From Rhynchopus euleeides (taxonomy: Eukaryota > Euglenozoa > Diplonemea > Diplonemida > Diplonemidae), in the NCBI GenBank assembly GCA_963210315.1, contig OY723299.1, positions 992,001-1,056,000 on the forward strand: DNA of 64,000 nucleotides. The letters run 5' to 3'. A program made the translations under genes and the position numbers. Of the stretch, positions 22,910-32,530 are shown piece after piece; position 1 is the first letter of the stretch, and every line of letters starts with the position of its first letter. The notes beneath the pieces were generated by a model. That model saw only the letters and a program-made list of their open reading frames with translations, made no database searches and was not told where the DNA came from.

Positions 22910-23870
22910 GACCAGGAAAGGTAGAGTCGGACGGCTTCTCCCCCTCCCCCGTCTTTACAGCCTGCCGAGCCATGCGGCGCTGTTTCTCCCCCGAGAAGCC
23001 CTTGTAGTCCTCGGGGAGGGCCAGCTCCTCATAGCTGACCCTGATGGCTGCCGTGCCCCCCAACCCGAAAGCCGTGAGTTCCACGCAGACTTCGTGGAAA
23101 GCCTGGAAGGTGGAGGAGTTCGGGGGGGACTGGAGGGTGCCCTCCAGCAGTCTGTCGAGTCTCTCGAAACTGCGCCGGTGGAGTCTGTAGGCGAGCCCCT
23201 TGTCCCTCCCTCCGAGGCTGGCCTCGTCCATCGCGATGGCGAGCTTGGCCCGGAGGAGGGCCTGGCCCAGTTCGTTGCCCAGCACGGGGATCCAGGTGAC
23301 GGCGCGGAAGGGGTCAAAGTCACTCGGGAGGGAGGAGCCCGTGGCTACCTCCTTCGCCTTCTTCTTTTCTTCCTCGAGGATGGCGATACGACGGTGCAAC
23401 TCGAGAAGCTCGTAGCGCACGCCGTCATCCGGCTCCAGGAAGGAGTCGAGGCGGGCCTCCATGCTGACAGCGTCTGTCTGCTTGGGGGCGGTACGAGAGG
23501 GGGCGTCCCCGCTGCTCGTTGCCTTGTTGCCCACCTTGGGAGACGCAGCGTCTGCGTCCCCTTCCGGTTTGGCGTGGCTGGCTACCCAGCAACACACCGG
23601 GCACATCCAGTCCTTGTCCTCCATCCCCTTGACGAACTCCCCGTAACAGGAGGAGGGAACAAAGGCATCGAGGCACGAAACCGCCGCGCGGTGTCCGCAG
23701 GAACGACAGTTGAGGCATCCTTCACCCTCGTGCTCAGTATCACACTCCGGGAACACACACTTCACGACCTCCGGAGCGCAGAGGAACTCCTGCATGAATG
23801 CCGGCACCTTCGTGACTCTCAGCGACTCCCACTCAATCTCCTTCGCCTTGAAGAGAGAGCGGGTAGACAT
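22797..23870 (-). CDS. Retrotransposon C Gag-like protein with Cys-rich N-terminus
   Basis: Start at MSTRSLFKAKEIEW (23870); the frame extends upstream through the terminal repeat but that part is non-coding in the other elements. Residues ~35-95 hold Cys/His clusters (CVFPECD, CLNCRSCGH, CPVCC) resembling a PHD/RING-type zinc fold. A coiled segment (ELLELHRRIAILEEEKKKA) and a mainly helical region follow, and the C-terminus is basic (KYAGRKAGKGFR). No CCHC knuckle is seen. Position as first gene and basic tail argue for the structural (Gag) role; direct homology was not recognised. Confidence 0.7.
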   Translation of the reverse strand: MSTRSLFKAKEIEWESLRVTKVPAFMQEFLCAPEVVKCVFPECDTEHEGEGCLNCRSCGHRAAVSCLDAFVPSSCYGEFVKGMEDKDWMCPVCCWVASHAKPEGDADAASPKVGNKATSSGDAPSRTAPKQTDAVSMEARLDSFLEPDDGVRYELLELHRRIAILEEEKKKAKEVATGSSLPSDFDPFRAVTWIPVLGNELGQALLRAKLAIAMDEASLGGRDKGLAYRLHRRSFERLDRLLEGTLQSPPNSSTFQAFHEVCVELTAFGLGGTAAIRVSYEELALPEDYKGFSGEKQRRMARQAVKTGEGEKPSDSTFPGRDQSASRYEPYSPDNRGKTSASPSSKYAGRKAGKGFR

Positions 23871-23896
23871 ATTGCGCACAAGCGGTAGTTTTTGTT

Positions 23897-23990
23897 TGTG
23901 CGCTGGTTCGTTACCTGTGGGGTACATGGGTGAACACATGCGCTGCCAACAGTCTTCTTTGCTAGAGACCAGGAGCCTGGTTAGCGCAAA
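23897..23990 (-). repeat. Retrotransposon C, 94-bp terminal direct repeat (5' copy)
   Basis: Partner of 19832-19925, placed immediately 5' of gag; probably includes the promoter and 5' untranslated region. No clear TATA box was seen. Confidence 0.85.
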
Positions 23991-24195
23991 AATGTCCCGT
24001 GGCAAAAAAAAAAGTTTGTCCAAATGGCCAATCTAATTTTTGACTTTTTTTCACACCACCTCCACTTTCCACCACCACTGGGAGTTCTGGTAGTAACACT
24101 GGGAGCAGTGGTAACCTTGAATAGAGGGGGGGTCAAATACAAGGGGGGGGCCTATTAGAAGGGGGGGGGTAGGGGGGGGGGGTATATGTGCGTGT

Positions 24196-24888
24196 CACGG
24201 TGGGATCTTGTAAATTTTACATGTATAACTACAAGTATAATACATGTATTATACATGTATAATACTTGCATGTCAACTATTATACATGTATAATACATGT
24301 ATATGCCTGAAATATACATGTAAAATACATGTATATCAAGTAAAAATACAAGTATAATACTTGCATGTCAACTATTATACATGTATTTTTACTTGATATA
24401 CATGTATTTTACATGTATATTTCAGGCATTTACATGTATTTTACATGTATAATACTTGTCATGCAAGTATTATACATGTAAAATACTTGCATGACAAGTA
24501 AAATACATGTATAATACTTGCATGACAAGTAAAATACTTGCATGCAAGTAAAATACATGTATTTTACTTGCATGCAAGTATTTTACTTGTCATGCAAGTA
24601 TTTTACATGTATAATACTTGCATGACAAGTATTATACATGTAAAATACATGTAAATGCCTGAAATATACATGTAAAATACATGTATATCAAGTAAAAATA
24701 CATGTATAATAGTTGACATGCAAGTATTATACTTGTATTTTTACTTGATATACATGTATTTTACATGTATATTTCAGGCATATACATGTATTATACATGT
24801 ATAATAGTTGACATGCAAGTATTATACATGTATAATACATGTATTATACTTGTAGTTATACATGTAAAATTTACAAGATCCCACCGTG
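24196..24888. repeat. Long foldback palindrome of ATACATGTAT words
   Basis: Both ends read CACGGTGGGATCTTGTAAAT inward, and the whole 693 bp is close to self-complementary. The body is built from a few 8-10-base words: ATACATGTAT, AATACTTGCATG, TCAAGTAAAAATAC, CCTGAAATATAC and their complements. A second full copy lies at 60877-61587, and a split copy at 40800-41098 plus 58514-58717. A transcript would form one very long hairpin. There is no coding capacity. No convincing target duplication was found. Confidence 0.9.
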
Positions 24889-24911
24889 GAGAAACCCGAA
24901 TTTTTGACATA

Positions 24912-25224
24912 CCGTATACGTAAATATTTTGGAACGTAAATATTATGGAACGTAAATATTATGGAACGTAAATATTTTGGAACGCTGGTGGGTTGGCGTT
25001 CCAGACTTTTTTCGTTCCATAATATTTACAGGGCTTTCTGCGACTCGGGGACTTGGACCAGGTGATCGGACGGCATACAGAGTCCCTGACGGGACCTACT
25101 CGTGCACTTTTCGTGCGATTCCTGAGGCAAGCCATCCTCACCACTGAGTCCCCAACTGGCCCTGTAAATATTTTGGAACGGACCGGGCAAAAATGGGCCC
25201 GTTCCATAATATTTACGTATACGG
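24912..25224. mobile_element. TA-flanked TIR element, CCGTATACG ends
   Basis: The ends CCGTATACGTAAATATT and its inverse are flanked by TA on both sides (24910-24911, 25225-25226). The left arm repeats GGAACGTAAATATT four times. The ends resemble those of the element that begins at 41099 (CCGTAAACGGAAA), which also sits in TA. No coding capacity in 313 bp. Confidence 0.8.
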
Positions 25225-25226
25225 TA

Positions 25227-26409
25227 TGCGAAAACGGCACCTAAGTCGACATCCAACCATACAAAGTGGTCCAAAACACCCCAGAAACACCTACAGGGCA
25301 CTTTGGTGACCCCCAGTGCCCTCTGGGGGCCACTTATCTGCCATGCTCATTTTCCTGCCTAGGTTTGGTACCTGGCCTAGGTACCAGGCATAGCCACCCA
25401 CACTGATACAACGTATTGTACGGAATATGGTTGGCTCTTCGGTCAAACCATGTCCCATTTGGTATCCCATGCACATGCGGGGGTATCCCGCGTGACCTGG
25501 TGATGATATCCTGCGGATTCTGACCCCCATATCCCGCAGAGATGGCCCTGTCTCCCGGGGGGCATATGGCGGATGGTGGCAGGGAAATCCCATTTTCATA
25601 TATCCCGCTGGGTATCCCACATGTCCTGGTTGCATGCCTGTACTGACAATACTCCCGCAAGCAATCAGATGTTGCAAAGACATAGACTCAGAGACGCTGT
25701 GGACGATGACACCAATAATCAGAGATATGCTTCCTGCCTCGAATGGAGCCTGGCCTAGGCAACTGGTGCAGTTGTGACACCAACAGAAAGAGCCACAGAG
25801 AAAGAGAGGGTGCTAGGTTGGTGCTGACTGAGTCTAACTAGAACTTCCTTATTCTGGTTTGTAGAGGAGGGACCGTTCAGCAAAATTGGTAGGGATCAAA
25901 AAGCAACAAAAAATACTTGGAGACAATGCAATTTTTGAAGAAAAAGTGGGTGTCACTTCTCAGCAGCGACACAGCACATCCGCCCCCCCGGCCACCAACT
26001 GCCAGTGCTCCTGTCGGGTGTGTGGGTGTCCGGCTGCAGAGGCACAAGCAAGAAGGATATCGAGTCGGAGAAGGGGGGGGGGGCGGGGGGAAGTACGTCC
26101 TTGCGGGTTCAGCCCTTTTCCTCGTTCCCAGTTTGCTTTCGACCTCCTTCATTTTGAATTATTCCAGCTCACCCCCAACCGCCCTTCCTTCCTATGTTTT
26201 TTTTGGTACGGACAACCACAGATTCTGTGGTCTGACCGCATGCCTCATCAGTACCACACGGGCACGACGAGCTGCAACGCGCGCCCACCCCACCTTCCTG
26301 CCCCCTTCCCCCAACCTCCCCTTCAGCTTCAAACTTTGACATAACCAGACATGACCAGATAATATTTTCACCCTCCCAACCACCCATCCACCCCATATGT
26401 ACGAACGAC
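25227..26409. other. No supported gene
   Basis: Contains a GGTACCTGGCCTAGGTACC inverted repeat near 25368 and several GGTATCCC-type words. The short frames lack recognisable domains. The right part is the presumed 3' flank of the transposase-like gene. Confidence 0.4.
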
Positions 26410-28863
26410 TCAAGAAGCAGGTGGCTGGCTGGCCCTGCCCGGAGCCAGCATGTTGAACTGTGGCTGGTTCTGGTTCACCCTGGCCTCGCGCAGCCGTTTG
26501 CGGAGGACAGTGTTCTCTTCGCGGAGCCTGTCCCGATAGTCGACCAGCTCCCGGATACGGTCGCTGCTGCTCAAGCGCTCCTCCTCCGCCTTCCTGCACG
26601 CCTGCTCCTCCGAGAACTTGCACCTCGCCACCTCCTCCTTGAGGTGGGCCTCCCTAGAGGTAGCGAGACGCAGCTCCGTGCTCAGTCTACTAGCCTTCTC
26701 GTCCAGCTTGGCGACATCGTTGATTGCAAGCTGCATCGACCACCGAGCAGCCACCCTTGCCTCTTCGGCTGCGTCCAGCTCACTGCGTCTCACCTGGAGG
26801 CTGTCAGCTTTCCTCTCGCTCTTCTCAAGAGCTTCTTTGAGGTTCGCCACGGCGCGCTCCAACTCCGGCACCTTCGCGGCTGCGCCCTCGTGCTGCGAGG
26901 CGATCGCTTGCGATTCGACTATCGCCGCCTCGAGGATGGTGATCTTCTTCTTCGCTGACTGGGCAGCCTTGTCAGGCGTAGCCTTGGCACTGTCAGTGCG
27001 CGCACGCTTCTCCGAGGCGGGGACATCCAGGGCCGCAGCATCCGCCCCCCGCTTCGCCTTCGGGGTGTCGTAGCTGAGGGACCTCGCCACGGGAGCGCCC
27101 GCAGCGGCAGGTTGTACATTCATCTTCGCCACCGCCTGCTGCAGCGGGGTCTTGCCGGCGAGGGGCTTCACTCCTTCTGTGCGGCGCGCATACAGAGCAG
27201 TGATCCCTGCACTCACGAACAGCTGGCGGGGCATGTCTTTCGCACCCTTCTCCTGGCAGACGTGAAGCCGAGTGATGCTCCACCGGGACATCACTTGGCG
27301 GGCAAGATCACCCTTCTGCAGAGGGCCCCCGACATCTTTCTTCCACACAGGGATCTTGCACTTCTCCAAGATGTCGAGCAGCGTATCCTTCGACACTGAC
27401 TGGGTGAGGAAGGACGTGATCCGGTAAATCTCGGGATCCCCCAGCCTCTCCACAATCACGCGGCACTCCGCGAACTTGGGCATCAAGGCGGTAATGAGGT
27501 CAGCCTTGAGCCTGGGCCGCACCGTGTGGCTCACCTTGGGACCCTGCGATGGCCGGACCGGGGTTTTTGAGGTCGGCGTGGTGGCCTTGGCGGTGTGGTG
27601 ATGCTGGAGAGCGGGGATGCCGAAGGCGATGGCAAGGCGCATGAGGTCTGCCACAATCAACTTGCTGAAGGCCTTCTCCTTCGCAGCAGTCACTCGCAGG
27701 AGATGCCGTTCGTTCTGGAAGTCCGCCTTCGATCTGGCACTGCCATGGATCCCCTGCCACATCTCCTCGTCCCACTCGACGTCGGCCCCGAAGAGGAAGT
27801 CTTTGTTGATTTTCGCCTGGGCCAAGGAGGCGACGATGTCGGGGTTTGCCTGGCGGGTGAGCGCATACCCCAGGCGCGACACGTCCCCGAAACCGGACTC
27901 GCACTCATCCGTGGTCGGTGCGATCGATTCCAGAAACCTCTTGTCCAATGTGGCGATGGTGGCGCGGTCCTTCTCCAAGAAACGGTCCAGGGTGTCGCGG
28001 AAAGCGCCGCCTGCCTTTCCCCAGGCCTCCAGAAACAGCTGGGTATGCTCCTGGAAGACGAGGTTGGCTGCCTGTGCCTGGGCTGCGGTCTGGCGGTGGT
28101 CACTGCTGGTGCCCTCGTCGAACAGCTTGGCCAGCGCGGGAAGCATCGTGCTCTCCTTGGCACCAGCGGCATCCGTCAGCCACTTCACCCCGTCGAGGAT
28201 CCCCTCAGCCGACGCGAAGCCATCGCCGTAATTCACCCCGCCCTTGCCGTCCTTGCCGACCTTCACCTGCTTCATGGTATCGAGGTACAGACATCTGATC
28301 ACCCAACACACCGAGGCGTACACCTTCAGGTTGTCGGTGTTGACGGCCTCGATGGCGCTGCCCATCACGTCGGTGAAGAGGCCAGTTTCCTGCAGTTGAA
28401 GGAGGAATGGCAGGACGATGAGGACACGGACGGCGTTCTCGGGGTCGGCATGCCACTTGCTCCCCACCTTGCGCTGGAAGGTGAGCGCATGGTGGGGGAC
28501 CATGCTGCGCAGGTGGTTGCCGCATTCCTGGAGGCCCGCAGTCTTGGCAGCGATGAGAGCATCAGAGAGGGTTTCTCCTGCGGTCGAACGGCCGTAGGCC
28601 ACATCGAGCATCTTCACCAAGGCGTCGATGTCCGCCACAGGAGTGAACTTCCTGCGCTTAGCCCACGCGACCAAGGACGCCACTGCTGCCTTCACAGCAT
28701 TCCCGACTTTGTGGTGGATACACCCACGTGTTTTTGGAGTTGGCGGTCTCGTCAGCACACTCATCGGCATCGACAACATCGCTGCAGTCGCCATCGTCCT
28801 TGAGGGCGTCTTTAGCAGCCTTGCCCTCAGACGCGCAGTGGTCGCAGAGGATGCAAGGCGCAA
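26410..28863 (-). CDS. Transposase-like protein, C-terminal part
   Basis: 817-codon frame that continues the protein begun at 30271 in another register. It picks up at GCIHHKVGNAVKAAVASL (~28725), a Cys-His/His motif seen before helical inserts in several eukaryotic DDE transposases. A large helical region follows, then TTDECESGFGDVSRLGYALT, which could supply the last acidic catalytic residue, an SAP-like region (LDILEKCKIPVWKKD) and a ~160-residue coiled coil before the Gln/Asn-rich C-terminus. The first ~45 residues of the frame are out-of-register translation. The superfamily was not identified, and no terminal inverted repeats were found around 26.4-30.3 kb. Confidence 0.5.
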   Translation of the reverse strand: MRLASSATTARLRARLLKTPSRTMATAAMLSMPMSVLTRPPTPKTRGCIHHKVGNAVKAAVASLVAWAKRRKFTPVADIDALVKMLDVAYGRSTAGETLSDALIAAKTAGLQECGNHLRSMVPHHALTFQRKVGSKWHADPENAVRVLIVLPFLLQLQETGLFTDVMGSAIEAVNTDNLKVYASVCWVIRCLYLDTMKQVKVGKDGKGGVNYGDGFASAEGILDGVKWLTDAAGAKESTMLPALAKLFDEGTSSDHRQTAAQAQAANLVFQEHTQLFLEAWGKAGGAFRDTLDRFLEKDRATIATLDKRFLESIAPTTDECESGFGDVSRLGYALTRQANPDIVASLAQAKINKDFLFGADVEWDEEMWQGIHGSARSKADFQNERHLLRVTAAKEKAFSKLIVADLMRLAIAFGIPALQHHHTAKATTPTSKTPVRPSQGPKVSHTVRPRLKADLITALMPKFAECRVIVERLGDPEIYRITSFLTQSVSKDTLLDILEKCKIPVWKKDVGGPLQKGDLARQVMSRWSITRLHVCQEKGAKDMPRQLFVSAGITALYARRTEGVKPLAGKTPLQQAVAKMNVQPAAAGAPVARSLSYDTPKAKRGADAAALDVPASEKRARTDSAKATPDKAAQSAKKKITILEAAIVESQAIASQHEGAAAKVPELERAVANLKEALEKSERKADSLQVRRSELDAAEEARVAARWSMQLAINDVAKLDEKASRLSTELRLATSREAHLKEEVARCKFSEEQACRKAEEERLSSSDRIRELVDYRDRLREENTVLRKRLREARVNQNQPQFNMLAPGRASQPPAS

Positions 28864-30271
28864 CTTCGATCCCGCGGATCTTCAGCTGACCCATCACCTC
28901 CCGCAGCAGGGCGCTCGTTGTGGCAGCCTTGGAGTTCGCCACAGGGCGCAGCAGCAGGCAGCAGTGACGAAGCTGCGAGTCGATGTTCACGGTGGCGTGG
29001 GTGGCAAAGTACTTGATGCCACCGTACCCTCGGGCTGTCGCCGAAGTGTCCTCCTGCAAGGAGACGACCTTCCCCTGCTCCCTCAGCCACTCGTAGGCGA
29101 GCTCCGTGCTCATCTGCCCTGCCCTCTGGCTCCAGTTGCGGACAGTCTTCGAGCTGACCGGCTTCGGGCGATGCTGGAACCCCGTGAGGATGTGCACGAG
29201 GTCAGACAGGAGGGTCGCACTCTTCACGGCACCCAAACCCTCCAGACGAATGCGGAGAATCGCACGGCGCACCACAGGGCTGTAGCCCTGATTCCCCTTG
29301 GCCTGCTTGCAAGAGTGAATCTTGCGCCCCTTCCGGACGAGGTGCAGCAGGTCCTTCAGTCGGCGAACCTCATCCTCGAGACTTGTGCGGGTGCGGGTGC
29401 CACGCCTGTGCTTCTCCCGGACGCGGCGGAGCTTGCGGCGTGTCTCAGTCGGGCCATCGGTTGTACGACCACGGTGCTTCTGAAGCTCGTCCACAACCTG
29501 CGGCGCGCCCCGGCAATCACAGCCCCAGCAGTACGTCGGAAGGTACCCATCATCCGCCCTGGATACCACGGACCTCATCCCAGGGACAGTCCAAAAAAGA
29601 TGCGCCTTCCTTTGGACAGTGAGGTCCGCGAAGTCCACGCACGGGGTGAACATCGCGACAGCATGGCACAGGGAGGAGAAGCTTACACGGCAGGCAGTAG
29701 AACTTCCAGTGCGGATGGCGAACAGCAACCCCTCACACGCTTCCACCCACTGCTCTTCTGCTGAAATGCCCACCTCCTCATCAGGTTGCAGTTCCTCCCC
29801 CTCTGGGATAAGAGAGATGTCGATGGCAGGCGGTGACGAGTGCGAATCCTCCGACACGGCATCAGACTCAGACTCAGACTCAGAGGCAGATACAGAGGCA
29901 TAGGCAGGCTCGGGGTCCCCGGGAGCAAACACCGCATCGACGCCACTTCTCTCGTTAACCGCGACCTGCTCACCTTGGTACGGTACTCTGCCTTCGGCCA
30001 GGCAAGATGGACAAGACACGGCGAGGCAGTACACCTGCACCGAACGGCGCTTCGTGGTTGCGGTAGCGGGTCTGGTCATGACCCATTTCGGCACACCCAA
30101 AGCGCTCGCCCGCTTGCCAGCCACATGACGGTCATCCGGCGAGAGACGAAGACTGGCGCACAGCTGTGGAAACTCGATCCCGTGACCCTCCGGTTCATTT
30201 GTGCCACTCATGGAAGAAGAGAGGGCGTGTGGAACAAGCCTGCAAGGGGATGCGATGCAATCAAAGCACAA
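28658..30271 (-). CDS. Transposase-like protein, N-terminal part
   Basis: 537-codon frame. Start at M (30271) or the later MSGTNEPEGHG. Features in order: a possible zinc pair (CPSC ~84), an acidic Ser/Glu/Asp stretch (ASESESESDAVSED ~130), CWGCDC (~247), a basic Arg-rich segment, a helix-turn-helix-like region (KPVSSKTVRNWSQRAG ~375), then LQEDTSATARGYGGIKYFAT and ILCDHCASEGKAAKDAL, which could hold two catalytic Asp residues of an RNase-H-fold transposase. The register changes to the 28863 frame somewhere in the ~200-base overlap; the reading beyond ~28727 here is probably meaningless. One extra base, a short intron or -1 frameshifting would explain it. Confidence 0.5.
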   Translation of the reverse strand: MCFDCIASPCRLVPHALSSSMSGTNEPEGHGIEFPQLCASLRLSPDDRHVAGKRASALGVPKWVMTRPATATTKRRSVQVYCLAVSCPSCLAEGRVPYQGEQVAVNERSGVDAVFAPGDPEPAYASVSASESESESDAVSEDSHSSPPAIDISLIPEGEELQPDEEVGISAEEQWVEACEGLLFAIRTGSSTACRVSFSSLCHAVAMFTPCVDFADLTVQRKAHLFWTVPGMRSVVSRADDGYLPTYCWGCDCRGAPQVVDELQKHRGRTTDGPTETRRKLRRVREKHRRGTRTRTSLEDEVRRLKDLLHLVRKGRKIHSCKQAKGNQGYSPVVRRAILRIRLEGLGAVKSATLLSDLVHILTGFQHRPKPVSSKTVRNWSQRAGQMSTELAYEWLREQGKVVSLQEDTSATARGYGGIKYFATHATVNIDSQLRHCCLLLRPVANSKAATTSALLREVMGQLKIRGIEVAPCILCDHCASEGKAAKDALKDDGDCSDVVDADECADETANSKNTWVYPPQSRECCEGSSGVLGRVG

Positions 30272-30408
30272 TGCAACGGCACAAACAAGGAAGTCGCAGG
30301 ACTCGGCATAACATTTGAATCAACAAATCAAGCAATGAAGAAGCATCCGAACATGCGACGTGATGATTCGTGTCCGACGAGCACGCGGGAACGCGCCGCG
30401 GGTCGCAG

Positions 30409-30450
30409 GGGGGTTTGATCGTCGAGACTGAAGAGAAAGCAAGCCGCCGT
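30409..30450. repeat. Dispersed repeat, TTTGATCGTCGAG family
   Basis: GGTTTGATCGTCGAGACTGA after a short G run, followed by AGAGAAAGCAAGCCGCC. It is the copy furthest right in the window. Confidence 0.55.
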
Positions 30451-30565
30451 GGGTCGCGGAGCCGGGGGCAGAGGGGGCGGCGAAGCCGCCCGCATCGTCA
30501 AACGCACACCCGTCACGGGCGGCTTCGCGGGCGGCGCGGGCGGCTTCGCCGCCCGCGCCGCCACC

Positions 30566-30695
30566 GTTGTCGATTGCAGGGGGATCCGCTATCACCGCAA
30601 AGTCGCTCTGCCGGTCGCGGGGCGCCGCTTCGCGGCAGCCCCGCTCTCCGGCGAGCGACTTTGCGGCGCCAGCGGATCCCCCTGCAATCGACAAC
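30566..30695. mobile_element. 130-bp palindromic element, copy 1
   Basis: Perfect 25-base arms starting GTTGTCGATTGCAGGGGGAT and inner arms GCAAAGTCGCTC/GAGCGACTTTGC around a GC-rich centre. Copies at 32008-32120 (left arm altered) and 33954-34079. No coding capacity and no clear target duplication. Confidence 0.8.
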
Positions 30696-30727
30696 CATGA
30701 GAATGCAGCTGAACAGTCACAGAACCG

Positions 30728-30806
30728 CGTAACAAAACGTTAACACCCAAAGGAAGGTCAGAAATACCCCCTGGGCGACGTTTCTTTGGGTGTTAACGTT
30801 TTGTTA
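30728..30806. repeat. 80-bp hairpin, AACAAAACGTTAACACCC arms
   Basis: GTAACAAAACGTTAACACCC and its complement lie about 35 bases apart, with an AAAG/CTTT extension. An identical hairpin lies at 32153-32232. Confidence 0.8.
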
Positions 30807-30867
30807 CATAGCACATCTCCCATAAAAACATGTTTTGGGGGTCTAACTGGCCTGGTAACCACTTCTG

Positions 30868-31756
30868 GTGAAGTGTTATGAGTATTTACGTCCCTCCCGG
30901 GGAGGCCCCAAGGGACCCTCGAGGGAGCGTAAAATGACCCGAGGGCGCGAAGCGCCCGAGGGGCATTTTACGCTCCCGAGAGGGTCCCGCGGGGCCCGGG
31001 AGGGACGTAGTTCGGTTTGTTTCCCAAGGGGACACCTTTGCGGGCCCTCCCGAGCCTCTGGAAAATGCCTGCAGTGGGACCCTCTGCCCGGGCTTTTTGG
31101 CCACATTTTGACCCCGGGGAGCCCCGGGAAATCGTGTCCACACCTAAAAAATCACCCAAAAACGCGAAATTTTGCGCTTCCCAGGCATGTTGAGCAGAAA
31201 TACCGCAATTGTCATCGCTTCTGGGTCTCCGACTGGTTTCTGCACCAGAAATACCCCAGAAACGCGAAAAAACGGCGATTCTCGGCCAAAAATCGCCCAA
31301 AAACGGGGTTTTGGGCCCATTTTTCACCCAGAAACCCGTTGTTGGGCCTCTGTGAAAAATCGAATTTTTGGCATTTTTTCGCGATTTTCGCATTGTCCTC
31401 GCCCAGCCAAAATCCGATTTTTTGCTGAAAAATGCAGGGAAATGCAACGAATCAACGAATTAAGCCGTTTTAACCCCTTTCGTGCACTTTTTGGTCCCAG
31501 AAGGGGTTATGGTGTGTGTATAGGGGTCCTGGGCCCTTAGCGATTTTTGGCCATTTTCAGCGTGTCAGCCCCGGGGAGTGTAAAGTAGCCGCAGGGAGTG
31601 TAAAGTGAGCTGGAGGGAGTGTAAAGTGACCCGCGGGGAGTGTAAAGTACTTTACACTCCCCGCCCTGCACTTTACACTCCCTGCCCTCCCAGACCCCAG
31701 GGAGGTAAAGTGAGCTGGAGGGAGGGTCGCAATGTGTCCCCGCGGGATACAAACGT
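30868..31756. mobile_element. Insertion of ~890 bp in the first duplicated unit
   Basis: Recognised only because copy 2 of the surrounding unit lacks it. The left part has inverted CGTCCCTCCCGGG/CCCGGGAGGGACG words around 30890-31007. The right part (31570-31720) has several GGGAGTGTAAAGT units in both orientations. No target duplication or gene was recognised. Confidence 0.6.
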
Positions 31757-32007
31757 TTTTTACTGACTATTTGGCCTTGTCTTCAGCAAAACCCTAAGGG
31801 AAACAGCCCTAAAATGACAAAAAAACGTTAACACTTGAAAAAACGGCACCCCGACAGGGTCCGACAGGGTCACAGACCCCCATATGACCTATCTGGGGCC
31901 GATTTTGGGGTCTACAGGCACTTTTGAGCACAATGGATTTTTTGGCGCATCCACCCTGGGCTGACGGTCCGCCCTCTAATGAGAGCCATACTGCCGACTT
32001 ACAGAGG

Positions 32008-32120
32008 AATCCGCTATCACCGCAAAGTCGCTCTGCCGGTCGCGGGGCGCCGCTTCGCGGCAGCCCCGCTCTCCGGCGAGCGACTTTGCGGCGCCAGCGG
32101 ATCCCCCTGCAATCGACAAC
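32008..32120. mobile_element. Palindromic element, copy 2 (left arm truncated)
   Basis: The right arm ends ATCGACAAC as in copy 1, but the left arm starts only at ATCCGCTATCACCGC; the outer ~16 bases are replaced. Confidence 0.75.
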
Positions 32121-32152
32121 CATGAGAATGCAGCTGAACAGTCACAGAACCG

Positions 32153-32232
32153 CGTAACAAAACGTTAACACCCAAAGGAAGGTCAGAAATACCCCCTGGG
32201 CGACGTTTCTTTGGGTGTTAACGTTTTGTTAC
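32153..32232. repeat. 80-bp hairpin, second copy
   Basis: Same as 30728-30806; part of the tandem duplication. Confidence 0.8.
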
Positions 32233-32530
32233 ATAGAACATCTCCCATAAAAACATGTTTTGGGGGTCTAACTGGCCTGGTAACCACTTCTGGTGAAGTG
32301 TTAACGTTTTTTACTGACTATTTGGCCTTGTCTTCAGCAAGGCCCTAAGGGAAACAGCCCTAAAATGACAAAAAAACGTTAACACTTGAAAAAACGGCAC
32401 CCCGACAGGGTCCGACAGGGTCACAGACCCCCATATGACCTATCTGGGGCCGATTTTGGGGTCTACAGGCACTTTTGAGCACAATGGATTTTTTGGCGCA
32501 TCCACCCTGGGCTGACGGTCCGCCCTCTAT

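Larger units (their letters stand above)
19834..23994 (-). mobile_element. Tyrosine-recombinase retrotransposon C (DIRS-like)
   Basis: Gene order on the minus strand is gag (22797-23870), YR (21853-22785), RT-RNase H (to 20227). Short 94-bp direct repeats form the ends. The sequence left of the insert ends AAAATCTCTATG and the sequence right of it begins TCCCGTGGC, preceded by ATG inside the element. The related element at 33278 has AAAATCTCTATGTC followed shortly by CCGTGGC. Thus the insertion used a shared ATG trinucleotide and made no target duplication, as expected for recombinase-mediated integration. Confidence 0.85.
19518..24119. mobile_element. TIR element with 7-bp target duplication, hosting retrotransposon C
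   Basis: Left end CAAGGTTACCACTGCTCCCA; the right end is its inverse (24096-24119). AATAGAG flanks both sides (19511-19517, 24120-24126). The element itself is only ~440 bp: bases 19834-23994 are retrotransposon C inserted in it. Ends, 7-bp duplication and internal words (CCGTGGCAAAAAAAA, AAAATCTCTATG) match the smaller element at 33278-33663, which lacks the retrotransposon. Confidence 0.8.
30584..32530. repeat. Tandem duplication of a ~510-bp unit, first copy interrupted
   Basis: The unit runs from the palindromic element through an 80-bp hairpin to CCGCCCTCTA. Copy 1 is 30584-30867 plus 31757-31979, copy 2 is 32008-32530. The copies agree almost base for base. Copy 1 is interrupted between AAGTGTTA and ACGTTTTTT by about 890 bp that is absent from copy 2. 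Confidence 0.8.

Noticed and set aside
24200..24880. CRISPR-like array in the ATACATGTAT region
   Set aside because: There are no unique spacers; repeat words are contiguous, self-complementary and in a eukaryotic context.
27595..28803. 402-codon plus-strand ORF
   Set aside because: Antisense shadow of the transposase-like gene; no domain of its own.
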